Of a DNA stretch of 64,000 nt, positions 1-7,972 are shown piece after piece. Below the pieces are notes generated by a model that saw only the letters and a list, made by a program, of their open reading frames with translations, did not search any database and had not been told where the DNA came from. Each line of letters begins with the position of its first letter. Position 1 is the first letter of the stretch. Source of the stretch: Rugamonas sp045984285 (GTDB lineage: Bacteria > Pseudomonadota > Gammaproteobacteria > Burkholderiales > Burkholderiaceae_D). The stretch is from positions 558,001-622,000 of the forward strand of contig NZ_JBJQIK030000001.1 of the NCBI RefSeq assembly GCF_045984285.3. Direction: 5' to 3'. The position numbers and the translations under genes are program-made.

Positions 1-106
1 TGAGGCTGACCGGGTCCGGGTACTTGGCAAGCGCATCCAGCAGCGCCACCATGCGCTCAATCACCTGAATGGTGGTCTTTTGTTCCGGGATAATTTCGCT
101 TTTCAT
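1..106 (-). CDS. IclR-family transcriptional regulator, N-terminus only
   Basis: Reading leftward from an ATG at 106, the frame stays open to the window edge and gives 35 residues. The stretch IQVIERMVALLDALAKYPD followed by PVSL is the usual opening of an IclR-type winged-helix DNA-binding domain. The effector-binding domain lies outside the window, so the regulated pathway cannot be inferred. The gene is divergent from dgkA and shares a 124-base gap with it. Confidence 0.7.
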   Translation of the reverse strand, partial: MKSEIIPEQKTTIQVIERMVALLDALAKYPDPVSL

Positions 107-230
107 GATGTGGTTGGTGCGGTGCAGTATTCGTGCCGTCATTTATACCATGATGTGAAAAAAAGTGGAAATCACGGAGACAATTGCCAGCGGGGCTATA
201 ATTGGTGCACCGAATCAAAACTGGATCTCC

Positions 231-617
231 ATGGAACAGCCTGTCAGCGAATTCAAGAGCAAAAGCGGCCTCAAGCGCATCTTCTCGGCCTTCTTCTATT
301 CGATCGACGGTTTCAAGGCGGCCTGGCGCAATGAACACGCTTTCCGCCAGGAGCTGATGCTGTTCGTGCCGGGCTGCGTGGTGGCGCTGCTGCTGCCGGT
401 GTCGGCCTACCAGAAGCTGCTGCTGATCGGCGTGCTGGTGCTGGTGCTAATCGTGGAGCTCATCAATTCCGCGATCGAAGCGGTGGTGGACCGCATTTCG
501 CTGGAGCGCCATCCCTTGTCCAAGAACGCCAAGGACTTCGGTTCGGCCGCGGTCATGCTGGCCTGCCTGCTGGCGGGTGCGACCTGGGCCGTGGTGCTGT
601 TCACGCGCTTTTACTGA
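231..617 (+). CDS. dgkA: Diacylglycerol kinase
   Basis: Inner-membrane kinase that phosphorylates diacylglycerol to phosphatidic acid, recycling lipid released during osmoregulated glycan or lipid modification. The 128-residue product has the family's usual size. Three hydrophobic segments lie at about 41-58, 62-79 and 107-126. The signature ELINSAIEAVVDRIS at 76-90 carries the catalytic and metal-binding glutamates. I chose ATG 231 because a GTG-started extension to 165 has no homology-like content and would overlap a TATAAT at 197-202. That hexamer could be the -10 element, but no good -35 is seen. Confidence 0.93.
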   Translation: MEQPVSEFKSKSGLKRIFSAFFYSIDGFKAAWRNEHAFRQELMLFVPGCVVALLLPVSAYQKLLLIGVLVLVLIVELINSAIEAVVDRISLERHPLSKNAKDFGSAAVMLACLLAGATWAVVLFTRFY

Positions 618-627
618 ACTATATAAG

Positions 628-650
628 TTCGCGGTATATAAAACTGCGAA
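628..650 (+). promoter_or_regulatory. Candidate CysB/Cbl operator upstream of sbp
   Basis: An imperfect dyad, TTCGCGG, nine A/T-rich bases, CTGCGAA, sits 64 bases before sbp. Its right half, CTGCGAATTGCTTCG, resembles CTGCGATTATTCGC upstream of cysT. LysR-type regulators of sulfur genes bind such A/T-rich dyads. The assignment to the regulator at 6254 is inference. Confidence 0.35.
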
Positions 651-714
651 TTGCTTCGTTCTCTTTTATAAAGGACAGCTCTATTCTGCGATTTCCAAAT
701 AACAGGGGAATCAC

Positions 715-1707
715 ATGCTGTCCAAAAAACTGCTCGCACTCGCTGCCTTCTTTTCGCTGACCGCACAGGCGGCCGATATCAACCTGCTCAACGTGTCCTA
801 CGACCCGACCCGTGAGCTGTACCAGGATGTGAATGCCGCCTTCGCCAGGGACTGGAAAGCCAGGACCGGCGACAACGTGAAGATCAAGCAGTCGCACGGC
901 GGCTCCGGCAAGCAGGGCCGCGCCGTGATCGACGGCCTGGAAGCCGATGTGGTGACGCTGGCGCTGGCTTACGATATCGACGCCATCGCCGAGAAGGGCC
1001 TGCTTAACAAGGACTGGCAGAAGCGCCTCGGCCATAACTCCACGCCGTACAGCTCGACCATCGTATTCCTGGTCCGCAAGGGCAACCCCAAGGGCATCAA
1101 GGACTGGGGCGACCTGGTAAAGCCCGGCATCGCCGTCATCACGCCGAACCCGAAAACCTCGGGCGGCGCGCGCTGGAACCACCTGGCCGCCTACGGCTAC
1201 GCCCTGCGCCAGCCGGGCGGCAGCGACGCCACGGCGCGCGAATACCTGAAGAAGCTGTACAAGAACGTGCCGGTGCTGGATTCGGGCGCGCGCGGCGCCA
1301 CCACCACCTTCGTGGAGCGCGGCATCGGCGATGTGCTGCTGGCCTGGGAAAACGAAGCCCTGCTGGCGATCAAGGAACTGGGCCCGGACAAGGTGGAAAT
1401 CGTGGCGCCGTCCGTCAGCATCCTGGCCGAGCCGCCGGTGGCCATCGTGGACAAGGTCGTGGACAAGCGCGGCACCCGAAAAGTAGCTGAGGCTTACCTG
1501 AATTTCCTCTACACTGATGCAGCGCAGGAAATCATCGCCAAAAACTACTACCGCCCAACCGTGGAGAAGGAAGCGAAGAAATACGCTTCGCAATTCCCGG
1601 CAGTGAAGCTGTTCACGCTGGCCGATGTGGCGGGCGACTGGACCAAAGCGCAGAAAACACACTTCGCCGATGGCGGCGTGTTCGACCAGATTTACCAGAC
1701 CAAGTAA
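715..1707 (+). CDS. sbp: Sulfate ABC transporter, periplasmic substrate-binding protein
   Basis: Periplasmic receptor that captures sulfate (or thiosulfate) and delivers it to the CysTWA importer. The 330-residue protein begins with a signal peptide (KKLLALAAFFSLTAQA, cleavage about residue 19). It then shows the family blocks LLNVSYDPTRELYQD and SHGGSGKQGRAVIDGLEADV, which line the anion site. RBS-like AGGGG precedes ATG 715. It is separated from cysT by three other genes on either strand, so it probably has its own promoter. Sulfate and thiosulfate binding proteins cannot be told apart here. Confidence 0.92.
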   Translation: MLSKKLLALAAFFSLTAQAADINLLNVSYDPTRELYQDVNAAFARDWKARTGDNVKIKQSHGGSGKQGRAVIDGLEADVVTLALAYDIDAIAEKGLLNKDWQKRLGHNSTPYSSTIVFLVRKGNPKGIKDWGDLVKPGIAVITPNPKTSGGARWNHLAAYGYALRQPGGSDATAREYLKKLYKNVPVLDSGARGATTTFVERGIGDVLLAWENEALLAIKELGPDKVEIVAPSVSILAEPPVAIVDKVVDKRGTRKVAEAYLNFLYTDAAQEIIAKNYYRPTVEKEAKKYASQFPAVKLFTLADVAGDWTKAQKTHFADGGVFDQIYQTK

Positions 1708-1725
1708 TCCAGCAAAGGAGAGGGC

Positions 1726-2286
1726 ATGACGGCATCGCTGCTATCGAACTTCCGGGTCCTCGTGGCGCCCGGCCTGTCCAACAGCGGTGCCGAGCACTGG
1801 CAGAGCCGGTGGCAGCGCCTGTATCCCTCCTTCGAGCGCGTCAACCAGGACGACTGGGAAACGCCGGACCTGCAGGCCTGGAGCCGCCGCGTGGACGCGG
1901 CGCGTTCCGTGGACCGCCGGCCCACGCTGATAGCGGCGCACAGCTTCGGCTGCCTGGCTTCGGTGGTGAGCACGGTGCGCGACCCGCTGGGCATCGAAGG
2001 CCTGCTGCTGGTGGCGCTGCCCGATCCCGACAAGTTCGGCCTGGCGGACCAGTTGCCGAAAGAGCCGCTGCCATGCCCGTCCATCGTCATCGGCAGCACC
2101 ACCGACCCCTGGATGCATATCGATAAAGCCCGCATGTGGGCCGAACGCTGGGGCAGCCGTTTCATCGACATCGGCGCGGCAGGACATATCAATTCCGAAT
2201 CGGGACTGGGCGACTGGATCTTCGGCCAGCAGCAGTTGCAATTGCTGGCAGAAACAGCGCACAATGGCAGTCCCTTGTCACTTTAA
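1726..2286 (+). CDS. RBBP9/YdeN-type alpha/beta hydrolase
   Basis: Small serine hydrolase of 186 residues. The fold is suggested by an N-terminal strand and loop (VLVAPGLSNSGAEHW), the nucleophile elbow AHSFG with Ser73, an Asp near 127 (TTDPW) and His154 (GAAGHIN), giving a complete Ser-Asp-His triad. The substrate is unknown. It starts 18 bases after sbp on the same strand, so it is probably cotranscribed. A role in sulfur metabolism, for example hydrolysis of a sulfur ester, is only a guess from position. Confidence 0.8.
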   Translation: MTASLLSNFRVLVAPGLSNSGAEHWQSRWQRLYPSFERVNQDDWETPDLQAWSRRVDAARSVDRRPTLIAAHSFGCLASVVSTVRDPLGIEGLLLVALPDPDKFGLADQLPKEPLPCPSIVIGSTTDPWMHIDKARMWAERWGSRFIDIGAAGHINSESGLGDWIFGQQQLQLLAETAHNGSPLSL

Positions 2287-2304
2287 CTACCTGGAGAGAT
2301 TTCC

Positions 2305-2943
2305 ATGACTTTACGCCTCGGCGACACCGCCCCTGATTTCGAGCAGGACTCCTCCATTGGCAAGATCAAGTTCCATGAATGGGCCGGCGATTCCTGGGTG
2401 GTGCTGTTCTCGCACCCGGCCGACTTCACGCCGGTCTGCACCACGGAGCTGGGCCTGACCGCCAAGCTGAAACCGGAATTCGACAAGCGCAATGTGAAAG
2501 CGATCGCGCTGTCGGTGGACCCGGCGGACGCGCACCGCGAGTGGATCAAGGATATCGAAGACACGCAGAAGACCGTGGTGGGCTTCCCCATCGTTGCGGA
2601 CTCGGACAAGAAAGTGGCCGGCCTGTACGACATGATCCACCCCGAGGCCAGCGCCACCGCCACCGTGCGTTCGCTGTTTGTCATCGACCCGAACAAGAAG
2701 GTGCGCCTGATCATCACCTACCCGATGAGCACCGGCCGCAACTTCGACGAAGTGCTGCGCGTGATCGACGCCCTGCAGCTGACCGACAAGCACAGCGTGG
2801 CCACGCCGGGCAACTGGAAGGACGGCGATGACGTGATTATCCCGCTGACCGTGCAGGATCCTGAGGTCATCAAGCAGAAGTATCCGAAAGGCTTTACGGC
2901 GCCGCGCCCCTACCTGCGCATTACGCCGCAGCCTAACAAATAA
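2305..2943 (+). CDS. 1-Cys peroxiredoxin (Prx6 type)
   Basis: Thiol peroxidase that reduces hydrogen peroxide and organic peroxides. The 212-residue length and the C-terminal extension ending in PYLRITPQPNK are typical of the Prx6/1-Cys group. The active site PADFTPVCTTE gives Pro38, Thr42 and the peroxidatic Cys45; no second resolving cysteine in 2-Cys position is seen. RBS GGAGAG precedes ATG 2305. It follows the hydrolase by 18 bases, so sbp-hydrolase-peroxiredoxin may be one transcript, ending at the hairpin inside 2966-2991. Pairing with sulfate assimilation would fit oxidative stress linked to cysteine supply, which is inference. Confidence 0.93.
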   Translation: MTLRLGDTAPDFEQDSSIGKIKFHEWAGDSWVVLFSHPADFTPVCTTELGLTAKLKPEFDKRNVKAIALSVDPADAHREWIKDIEDTQKTVVGFPIVADSDKKVAGLYDMIHPEASATATVRSLFVIDPNKKVRLIITYPMSTGRNFDEVLRVIDALQLTDKHSVATPGNWKDGDDVIIPLTVQDPEVIKQKYPKGFTAPRPYLRITPQPNK

Positions 2944-2947
2944 GAAT

Positions 2948-3292
2948 TTACTGCAGCGTCACCGGAGAGCGCCCATCGAGGCGCTCTTTTTGCATCCAGG
3001 CCTCCTGGCTGCGCAGCAGCTCGCGCAGGGCGCTGATCTCGGTGCGGGCCTTGACGATGCATTGGGGATTGGTGCGGCCTGCGGGCGGTTCATATTCCAC
3101 CGCAGCGAGGATGGCGTGACAGATGCCGTCGAGCTTTTCCGTCGCGTGCGAGGGCAGGGCGGCTTGCCGGAATTCTTCGTGAATGGCCTTGGTGGCCGCG
3201 AAAACCGTCGCTTTCTCGAATTTGGTATAAGCCTGCAGGGCCATTTCAGTCAGGTCGCACAGGCGGTCAGTCAGCAGCAAAGCACTATTCAT
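2948..3292 (-). CDS. Small unknown protein, 114 residues
   Basis: I do not recognise the family. The product is mostly helical-looking and soluble, with a central segment rich in Ala and Glu and no signal peptide or membrane segment. It is convergent with the peroxiredoxin gene with 4 bases between the stops, and divergent from cysT. Its last 15 or so codons contain the peroxiredoxin terminator hairpin, so the 3' end does double duty. Normal GC and codon use support it being a real gene. Confidence 0.6.
   Translation of the reverse strand: MNSALLLTDRLCDLTEMALQAYTKFEKATVFAATKAIHEEFRQAALPSHATEKLDGICHAILAAVEYEPPAGRTNPQCIVKARTEISALRELLRSQEAWMQKERLDGRSPVTLQ
2966..2991 (+). terminator. Rho-independent terminator of the peroxiredoxin gene
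   Basis: An 8-bp perfect stem, AGAGCGCC / GGCGCTCT with loop CATCGA, is followed by TTTTT. It lies 22 bases past the peroxiredoxin stop and inside the coding end of the convergent gene at 2948-3292. Confidence 0.8.
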
Positions 3293-3388
3293 GGTATGTC
3301 TCCGTTATGGTCGTTTGGACTGCCTGAGGACCATGGTAGACCTTATATAAGCAAATGACAAAAGGTTAGTTTGAGATATAACGGCTGT

Positions 3389-3402
3389 CTGCGATTATTC
3401 GC
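3389..3402 (+). promoter_or_regulatory. Candidate CysB/Cbl half-site or dyad upstream of cysT
   Basis: CTGCGATTATTCGC contains the palindrome GCGA-TTAT-TCGC, 36 bases before the cysT ATG, in an A/T-rich leader that also carries ATATAA. It resembles the motif in front of sbp. Binding is inferred from shared sequence and from the LysR-type gene at the end of the cluster. Confidence 0.35.
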
Positions 3403-3438
3403 CCCTATTAGTCGAAAATGTAATAAGAGGGAGTGTAT

Positions 3439-4314
3439 ATGTCAGCAGTCGCTATACCGGCGGCCACGCCGGTAGCCGTGAAGCCGCGCAGCGCGCCTTA
3501 CCGCGTAATGCCGGGCTTCAAGCTGTCGCTGGGCTTCACGCTGTTCTACCTGACGCTGATCGTCCTGATTCCGCTGTCTGCCGTGTTCCTGAAGACCTTC
3601 ACCATGACCTGGGAGGCTTTCTGGGCAGCGGTGACGTCGGAACGCGTGGTGGCTTCCTATAAGCTGACCTTCGGCGCTTCGCTGATCGGTGCGGCCATCA
3701 ATGTGGTTTTCGGCGGCATCGTGGCCTGGGTGCTGGTGCGCTACCGCTTCCCCGGCAAGCGCATCATCGACGCGCTGGTGGACCTGCCGTTCGCGCTGCC
3801 GACCGCCGTTGCCGGCATTACCCTGACCGCCCTGTATTCCTCGAACGGCTGGATCGGCCGCTACGTCGAAGGCGTGTTCGGGCTCAAGGTTGCCTTCACG
3901 CCGGTGGGCGTGGTGCTGGCCCTGACCTTCATCGGCCTGCCTTTCGTGGTGCGTACCGTGCAGCCTGTGCTGCAGGACGCCGAGCGCGAACTGGAAGAAG
4001 CGGCGGCCAGCCTTGGCGCCTCGCCGCTGCAGACCTTCGCGCGCGTGGTGTTCCCCACCATCCTGCCGTCGCTGATGACCGGCTTCGCGCTGGCCTTCGC
4101 GCGCGCCACCGGCGAATACGGCTCGGTGATTTTCATCGCCGGGAACATGCCGATGGTGTCCGAGATTACGCCCCTGTTCATCATCACGAAACTCGAACAG
4201 TACGACTATGCAGGCGCCACCGCCATTGCGGTGGTGATGCTGATTGCCTCCTTCATCATGCTGTTGACGATTAACCTGTTGCAGGCCTGGGCCCGCGGAA
4301 AGTCGGGGAAATAA
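3439..4314 (+). CDS. cysT: Sulfate ABC transporter permease CysT
   Basis: Inner-membrane permease of the sulfate/thiosulfate importer; 291 residues with about six membrane segments. The cytoplasmic EAA loop, EEAAASLGASPLQTFARVV, contacts the ATPase CysA. I use ATG 3439 rather than the in-frame GTG 3433 because AAGAGGGAG lies at proper distance. cysW follows after 1 base, so the permeases are cotranslated and form a heterodimer. Confidence 0.95.
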   Translation: MSAVAIPAATPVAVKPRSAPYRVMPGFKLSLGFTLFYLTLIVLIPLSAVFLKTFTMTWEAFWAAVTSERVVASYKLTFGASLIGAAINVVFGGIVAWVLVRYRFPGKRIIDALVDLPFALPTAVAGITLTALYSSNGWIGRYVEGVFGLKVAFTPVGVVLALTFIGLPFVVRTVQPVLQDAERELEEAAASLGASPLQTFARVVFPTILPSLMTGFALAFARATGEYGSVIFIAGNMPMVSEITPLFIITKLEQYDYAGATAIAVVMLIASFIMLLTINLLQAWARGKSGK

Positions 4315-4315
4315 G

Positions 4316-5188
4316 ATGGCAACTCCACATCGTGGCGAACTGCCATCCGTTTCTGAAGTGCTGGAGCCGGCATGGGTGCGCTATGCGCTCATCGGCGTTG
4401 CACTGGCCTTCCTGACCCTGTTCCTGTTCGTGCCGCTGGTAGCCGTGTTCACCGAAGCGCTGCGCAAGGGCTGGGAGGTATATGTTGAAGCCATCCTCGA
4501 TGAGGATGCGATTGCGGCCATCAAGCTCACGCTGATTACGGCGGCGATTGCAGTGCCGCTGAATCTCGTGTTCGGCGTCGCCGCATCGTGGGCGGTGGCG
4601 AAATTCGAATTCCGTGGCAAGAGCGTGCTGCTCACGCTGATCGACCTGCCGTTCTCCGTGTCGCCCGTGATTTCGGGCCTGATCTATGTGCTGCTGTTCG
4701 GCGCCCAGGGCTGGTTTGGCGAATGGCTGGCGGCGCACGACATCAAGATCCTGTTCGCGGTGCCCGGCATCGTGATCGCGACCATCTTCATCACCTTCCC
4801 CTTCGTGGCGCGCGAGCTGATTCCATTGATGCAGGCGCAGGGCAGTGAGGAAGAAGAAGCGGCGGTGGTGCTGGGCGCCTCCGGCTTCCAGACCTTCTTC
4901 AGGGTGACGCTGCCGAACATCAAATGGGGCCTGCTGTATGGCGTGATCCTGTGTAATGCCCGCGCGATGGGCGAGTTCGGCGCGGTGTCGGTGGTATCCG
5001 GCCATATCCGCGGCGAGACGAACACCATGCCGCTGCAGGTCGAGATCCTCTACAACGAATACAACTTCGTGGCCGCCTTCGCCGTGGCCTCGCTGCTGGC
5101 GCTGCTCGCCCTGGTCACGCTGGCCCTGAAAACCTTTATCGAATGGCGTCTGCACGAGAACTACGCCGACGACGCAACGGAGCACTGA
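4316..5188 (+). CDS. cysW: Sulfate ABC transporter permease CysW
   Basis: Second permease subunit, 290 residues. It has an amphipathic N-terminus, then about six membrane segments and an EAA motif, EEEAAVVLGASGFQTFFRV, near residue 180. Partner of CysT and CysA in ATP-driven sulfate uptake. One base separates it from cysT and one from cysA, indicating a tight operon. Confidence 0.95.
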   Translation: MATPHRGELPSVSEVLEPAWVRYALIGVALAFLTLFLFVPLVAVFTEALRKGWEVYVEAILDEDAIAAIKLTLITAAIAVPLNLVFGVAASWAVAKFEFRGKSVLLTLIDLPFSVSPVISGLIYVLLFGAQGWFGEWLAAHDIKILFAVPGIVIATIFITFPFVARELIPLMQAQGSEEEEAAVVLGASGFQTFFRVTLPNIKWGLLYGVILCNARAMGEFGAVSVVSGHIRGETNTMPLQVEILYNEYNFVAAFAVASLLALLALVTLALKTFIEWRLHENYADDATEH

Positions 5189-5189
5189 T

Positions 5190-6257
5190 ATGACGATCGC
5201 AGTCAAGAACATCAACAAGCGTTTCGGCGACTTCGTCGCCCTCAACGACGTTTCGCTGGACTTCCCCCAGGGCGAACTGACCGCGCTGCTCGGCCCCTCT
5301 GGCTGCGGCAAGACCACGCTGCTGCGCTGCATCGCCGGCCTGGAGCACCCGGACTCGGGCCAGGTGCTGCTGGACGGGCAGGACGCGTCCGACCGCCACG
5401 TACGCGAACGCCAGGTGGGCTTCGTGTTCCAGCACTATGCGCTGTTCAAGCACATGACCGTGTTCGAGAACGTGGCCTTCGGCCTGCGCGTGAAACCACG
5501 TTCGGAGCGCCCGTCGGAAGACCAGATCCGCCGCAAGGTGAAGGACCTGCTGGAGCTGGTGCAGCTGGACTGGCTGGCCGACCGCTATCCACCGCAGCTG
5601 TCCGGCGGCCAGCGCCAGCGTATCGCGCTGGCGCGCGCGCTGGCCGTTGAGCCGCGCGTGCTGCTGCTGGATGAACCGTTCGGCGCGCTGGACGCAAAGG
5701 TGCGCAAGGAACTGCGCCGCTGGCTGCGCCGCCTGCACGACGACCTGCACGTGACCTCCATCTTCGTGACGCACGACCAGGAAGAGGCGCTGGAAGTGGC
5801 GGACCAGGTGGTGCTGATGAACAAGGGCCGCGTCGAGCAGCTGGGCGCGCCGGATGAAGTGTATAACCATCCGGCTTCGCCGTTCGTCTATGGCTTCCTC
5901 GGCAATGTGAACGTATTCCATGGCCGGGTGCACGGCGGCGTGCTGGCCACTGACGGCATCGAACTCGATGTGCCGGAAGCGACGGCGGAAGGCAAGGGCA
6001 TCGCCTATGTGCGCCCGCACGACCTGGAAATCGACCGCTATGCGGCCGGGGCGGAAGGCATTGTGGTGAAGCTGCGCCGTGCGCACGCCATCGGCCCGCT
6101 GGCCCAGCTTGACCTTGAACGCGCCGACAATGCGGAGCTGATCGAAGCCACGATCTCGAACGACCGCTTCCGCCACCTCGACCTGAAAGAAGGCGAGACG
6201 CTGGTGGTCCGTCCCAAGCGTGTACGTGTGTTCGTGGACGAAGGAGCCGCCATATGA
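5190..6257 (+). CDS. cysA: Sulfate ABC transporter ATP-binding protein CysA
   Basis: Cytoplasmic ATPase that powers sulfate import. The 355 residues include Walker A GPSGCGKTT at 35-43, signature LSGGQRQR at 137-144, and Walker B VLLLDEPFGALD from 157. The C-terminal region after about 235 is the TOBE-like regulatory domain found in CysA. The last four bases overlap the start of the downstream LysR-type regulator (ATGA), so transporter and regulator are translationally coupled. Confidence 0.96.
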   Translation: MTIAVKNINKRFGDFVALNDVSLDFPQGELTALLGPSGCGKTTLLRCIAGLEHPDSGQVLLDGQDASDRHVRERQVGFVFQHYALFKHMTVFENVAFGLRVKPRSERPSEDQIRRKVKDLLELVQLDWLADRYPPQLSGGQRQRIALARALAVEPRVLLLDEPFGALDAKVRKELRRWLRRLHDDLHVTSIFVTHDQEEALEVADQVVLMNKGRVEQLGAPDEVYNHPASPFVYGFLGNVNVFHGRVHGGVLATDGIELDVPEATAEGKGIAYVRPHDLEIDRYAAGAEGIVVKLRRAHAIGPLAQLDLERADNAELIEATISNDRFRHLDLKEGETLVVRPKRVRVFVDEGAAI

Positions 6258-7186
6258 ACTTCCAGCAGCTGCGTTCCATCCGTGAGGCCGCGCGCCGAAA
6301 CTACAACCTGACCGAGGTGGCGAATGCGCTGTTCACGTCGCAGCCCGGCGTGAGCCGCCAGATCCGGGAGCTGGAAGACGAGCTGGGCGTGGTGATCTTT
6401 GAACGCAACGGCAAGCGCCTGACGGGGCTGACGGAGCCGGGCAAGGGCATCCTGAAGATTATCGACCGCCTGCTGGTGGAGGCCGAGAACCTGCAGCAGG
6501 CCAGCCTCGAATACAAGGGGCAGAGCAGTGGCACGCTCACCATCGCAGCGACGCACACGCAGGCGCGCTATGCGCTGCCGCGCGCCGTGCAGGCCTTCCG
6601 CAGCGCCTTCCCGGACGTGCGCATCGCACTCCAGCAGAGCGCACCGGAGCACATAGCGGAATGGGTCTTGTCCGGCAAGGCGGATATCGGTATTGCGACC
6701 GAAGGCCTGTCGCAGTTCCCCGACCTCGTTTCCTTCCCATGCTACCGCTGGAGCCACCTGATCGTGGTGCCGGACGGGCACCCGCTGCTGGCGCGCAATC
6801 CCGTGAAGCTGGAAGACCTGGCCGAATTCCCGCTGATCACCTATGACGTCGGCTTTACCGGCCGTGGCCACATCGACGCGGCGTTCGCCAAGGCCAATGT
6901 GCGGCCGGACATCGTGTTGACCGCGATGGATTCGGACGTCATCAAGCAATACGTGGCGCTCGGCCTCGGCGTTGGCCTGGTTGCCTCGATGGCGTTCGAC
7001 CACGGGCGCGACAAGGGGCTGCGCGCGATCGAAGCCTCGCACCTGTTCGCCGTGAACACCACGCGTCTGGCAGTGCGCCGCGGCGCCTACCTGCGCTCCT
7101 ACGCCTACGAATTCATCCAGCAATTTGCCCCCGACCTCAAGCGCCGCGACATCGAAACCGCACTCCTCGGCCCCGAAGCTGCATAA
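6254..7186 (+). CDS. CysB/Cbl-family LysR-type transcriptional regulator
   Basis: Regulator of sulfur assimilation, 310 residues. The N-terminal helix-turn-helix reads NLTEVANALFTSQPGVSRQI and is followed by the CysB-specific stretch AATHTQARYALP in the effector domain, where N-acetylserine or sulfate-type signals bind in characterised relatives. The ATG overlaps the cysA stop by 4 bases, so it is made with the transporter and probably autoregulates the cluster. CysB and Cbl paralogs cannot be separated by reading alone, hence no symbol. Confidence 0.88.
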   Translation: MNFQQLRSIREAARRNYNLTEVANALFTSQPGVSRQIRELEDELGVVIFERNGKRLTGLTEPGKGILKIIDRLLVEAENLQQASLEYKGQSSGTLTIAATHTQARYALPRAVQAFRSAFPDVRIALQQSAPEHIAEWVLSGKADIGIATEGLSQFPDLVSFPCYRWSHLIVVPDGHPLLARNPVKLEDLAEFPLITYDVGFTGRGHIDAAFAKANVRPDIVLTAMDSDVIKQYVALGLGVGLVASMAFDHGRDKGLRAIEASHLFAVNTTRLAVRRGAYLRSYAYEFIQQFAPDLKRRDIETALLGPEAA

Positions 7187-7191
7187 TTGCT

Positions 7192-7214
7192 TAATTGGGG
7201 ACAGACCCCAATTA
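7192..7214. repeat. Palindromic intergenic repeat (GGGGACAGACCCC core), left copy
   Basis: TAATTGGGG, five bases (ACAGA), CCCCAATTA: a perfect 9-bp inverted repeat starting 6 bases after the regulator stop. The same core recurs at 7920-7960 and, as GGGGACGGACCC, at 44757-44994. Such short palindromes are typical of REP-like elements. Confidence 0.7.
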
Positions 7215-7237
7215 TTAAATTATGTGCCGGAGGACAG

Positions 7238-7933
7238 ATGCACAGACTATTCGCCGCCGCCTGCTGTGCGGCGTCGCTGCTTGCAATGGCGGCTTTCGCG
7301 GCCTTCATCCAGAACTGGCTCCCAAAGAGCATCGACACTGGCGCCCCACCGTTTGACGGCGGGCTGGCCACCAACCTTGTTCTGCTCGCCGCTTTCGGTG
7401 TCGTGCACAGTCTCATGGCGCGGCCGGCATTCAAGCGCGCGCTGTATGGCAAACAGCCGTCACTGGACCGTCCCGTATATATCCTGGTCAGTGCGCTGCA
7501 GTTATGGATGCTTATTGTCTGGTGGACGCCCATGCCGCAAGTGTTGTGGCACATGGATGCGCCATGGCCGGTGGCGTGGTACGGCCTGTTCTTACTGGCC
7601 AACCTGCTGGTCGCCTGGGCCGTGTACAGCATCGATGCCTTGCACTTCTTCGGCCTGCGCCGGCAGGAGCCACCGTTCGCGCTGAAAGGTCCATACCGTT
7701 TCGTGCGGCATCCCATCCAGACGGGCCTGATACTGGCGCTATGGGCGACACCGCATATGAGCGCTGGCCATGCCTTGATGGCCGCAGTGTTAAGCGTCTA
7801 CAGCATTGCTGCCACTTTGGGACTGGAAGAGCGCGACCTGGAACGGGCGCTTGGGGAGGACTACAGGAAGTATCGCGATGCGGTGCCCGCGTTGCTGCCA
7901 TGGCGCCGCAAAAAAATGAGGACAGACCCTTAA
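7238..7933 (+). CDS. NnrU/isoprenylcysteine-methyltransferase-like membrane protein
   Basis: Predicted polytopic inner-membrane protein of 231 residues with about five to six hydrophobic segments. The C-terminal half carries GPYRFVRHPIQTGLILALWA, resembling the RHP motif with which membrane methyltransferases of the ICMT/NnrU/MddA group bind S-adenosylmethionine, and then LGEDYRKYRDAVPALLPW. ATG 7238 has GGAGG at 7229-7233. MddA-type proteins methylate methanethiol; with sulfur genes next door that is an attractive but unproven reading. The last codons (MRTDP) are provided by the repeat at 7920-7960. Repeats flank the gene on both sides, so it may be a mobile insertion. Confidence 0.75.
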   Translation: MHRLFAAACCAASLLAMAAFAAFIQNWLPKSIDTGAPPFDGGLATNLVLLAAFGVVHSLMARPAFKRALYGKQPSLDRPVYILVSALQLWMLIVWWTPMPQVLWHMDAPWPVAWYGLFLLANLLVAWAVYSIDALHFFGLRRQEPPFALKGPYRFVRHPIQTGLILALWATPHMSAGHALMAAVLSVYSIAATLGLEERDLERALGEDYRKYRDAVPALLPWRRKKMRTDP

Positions 7934-7960
7934 AAAATAAATAGGGCCTGTCCCCAATTA
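7920..7960. repeat. Palindromic repeat, right copy, overlapping a gene end
   Basis: GGACAGACCCT at 7920-7930 and AGGGCCTGTCC at 7943-7953 pair with one mismatch, followed by CCAATTA. The left arm encodes the final residues and precedes the stop of the 7238-7933 gene. It also lies 13 bases past the end of the TonB-dependent receptor gene on the other strand. Confidence 0.65.
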
Positions 7961-7972
7961 TCTCCCCGATTA

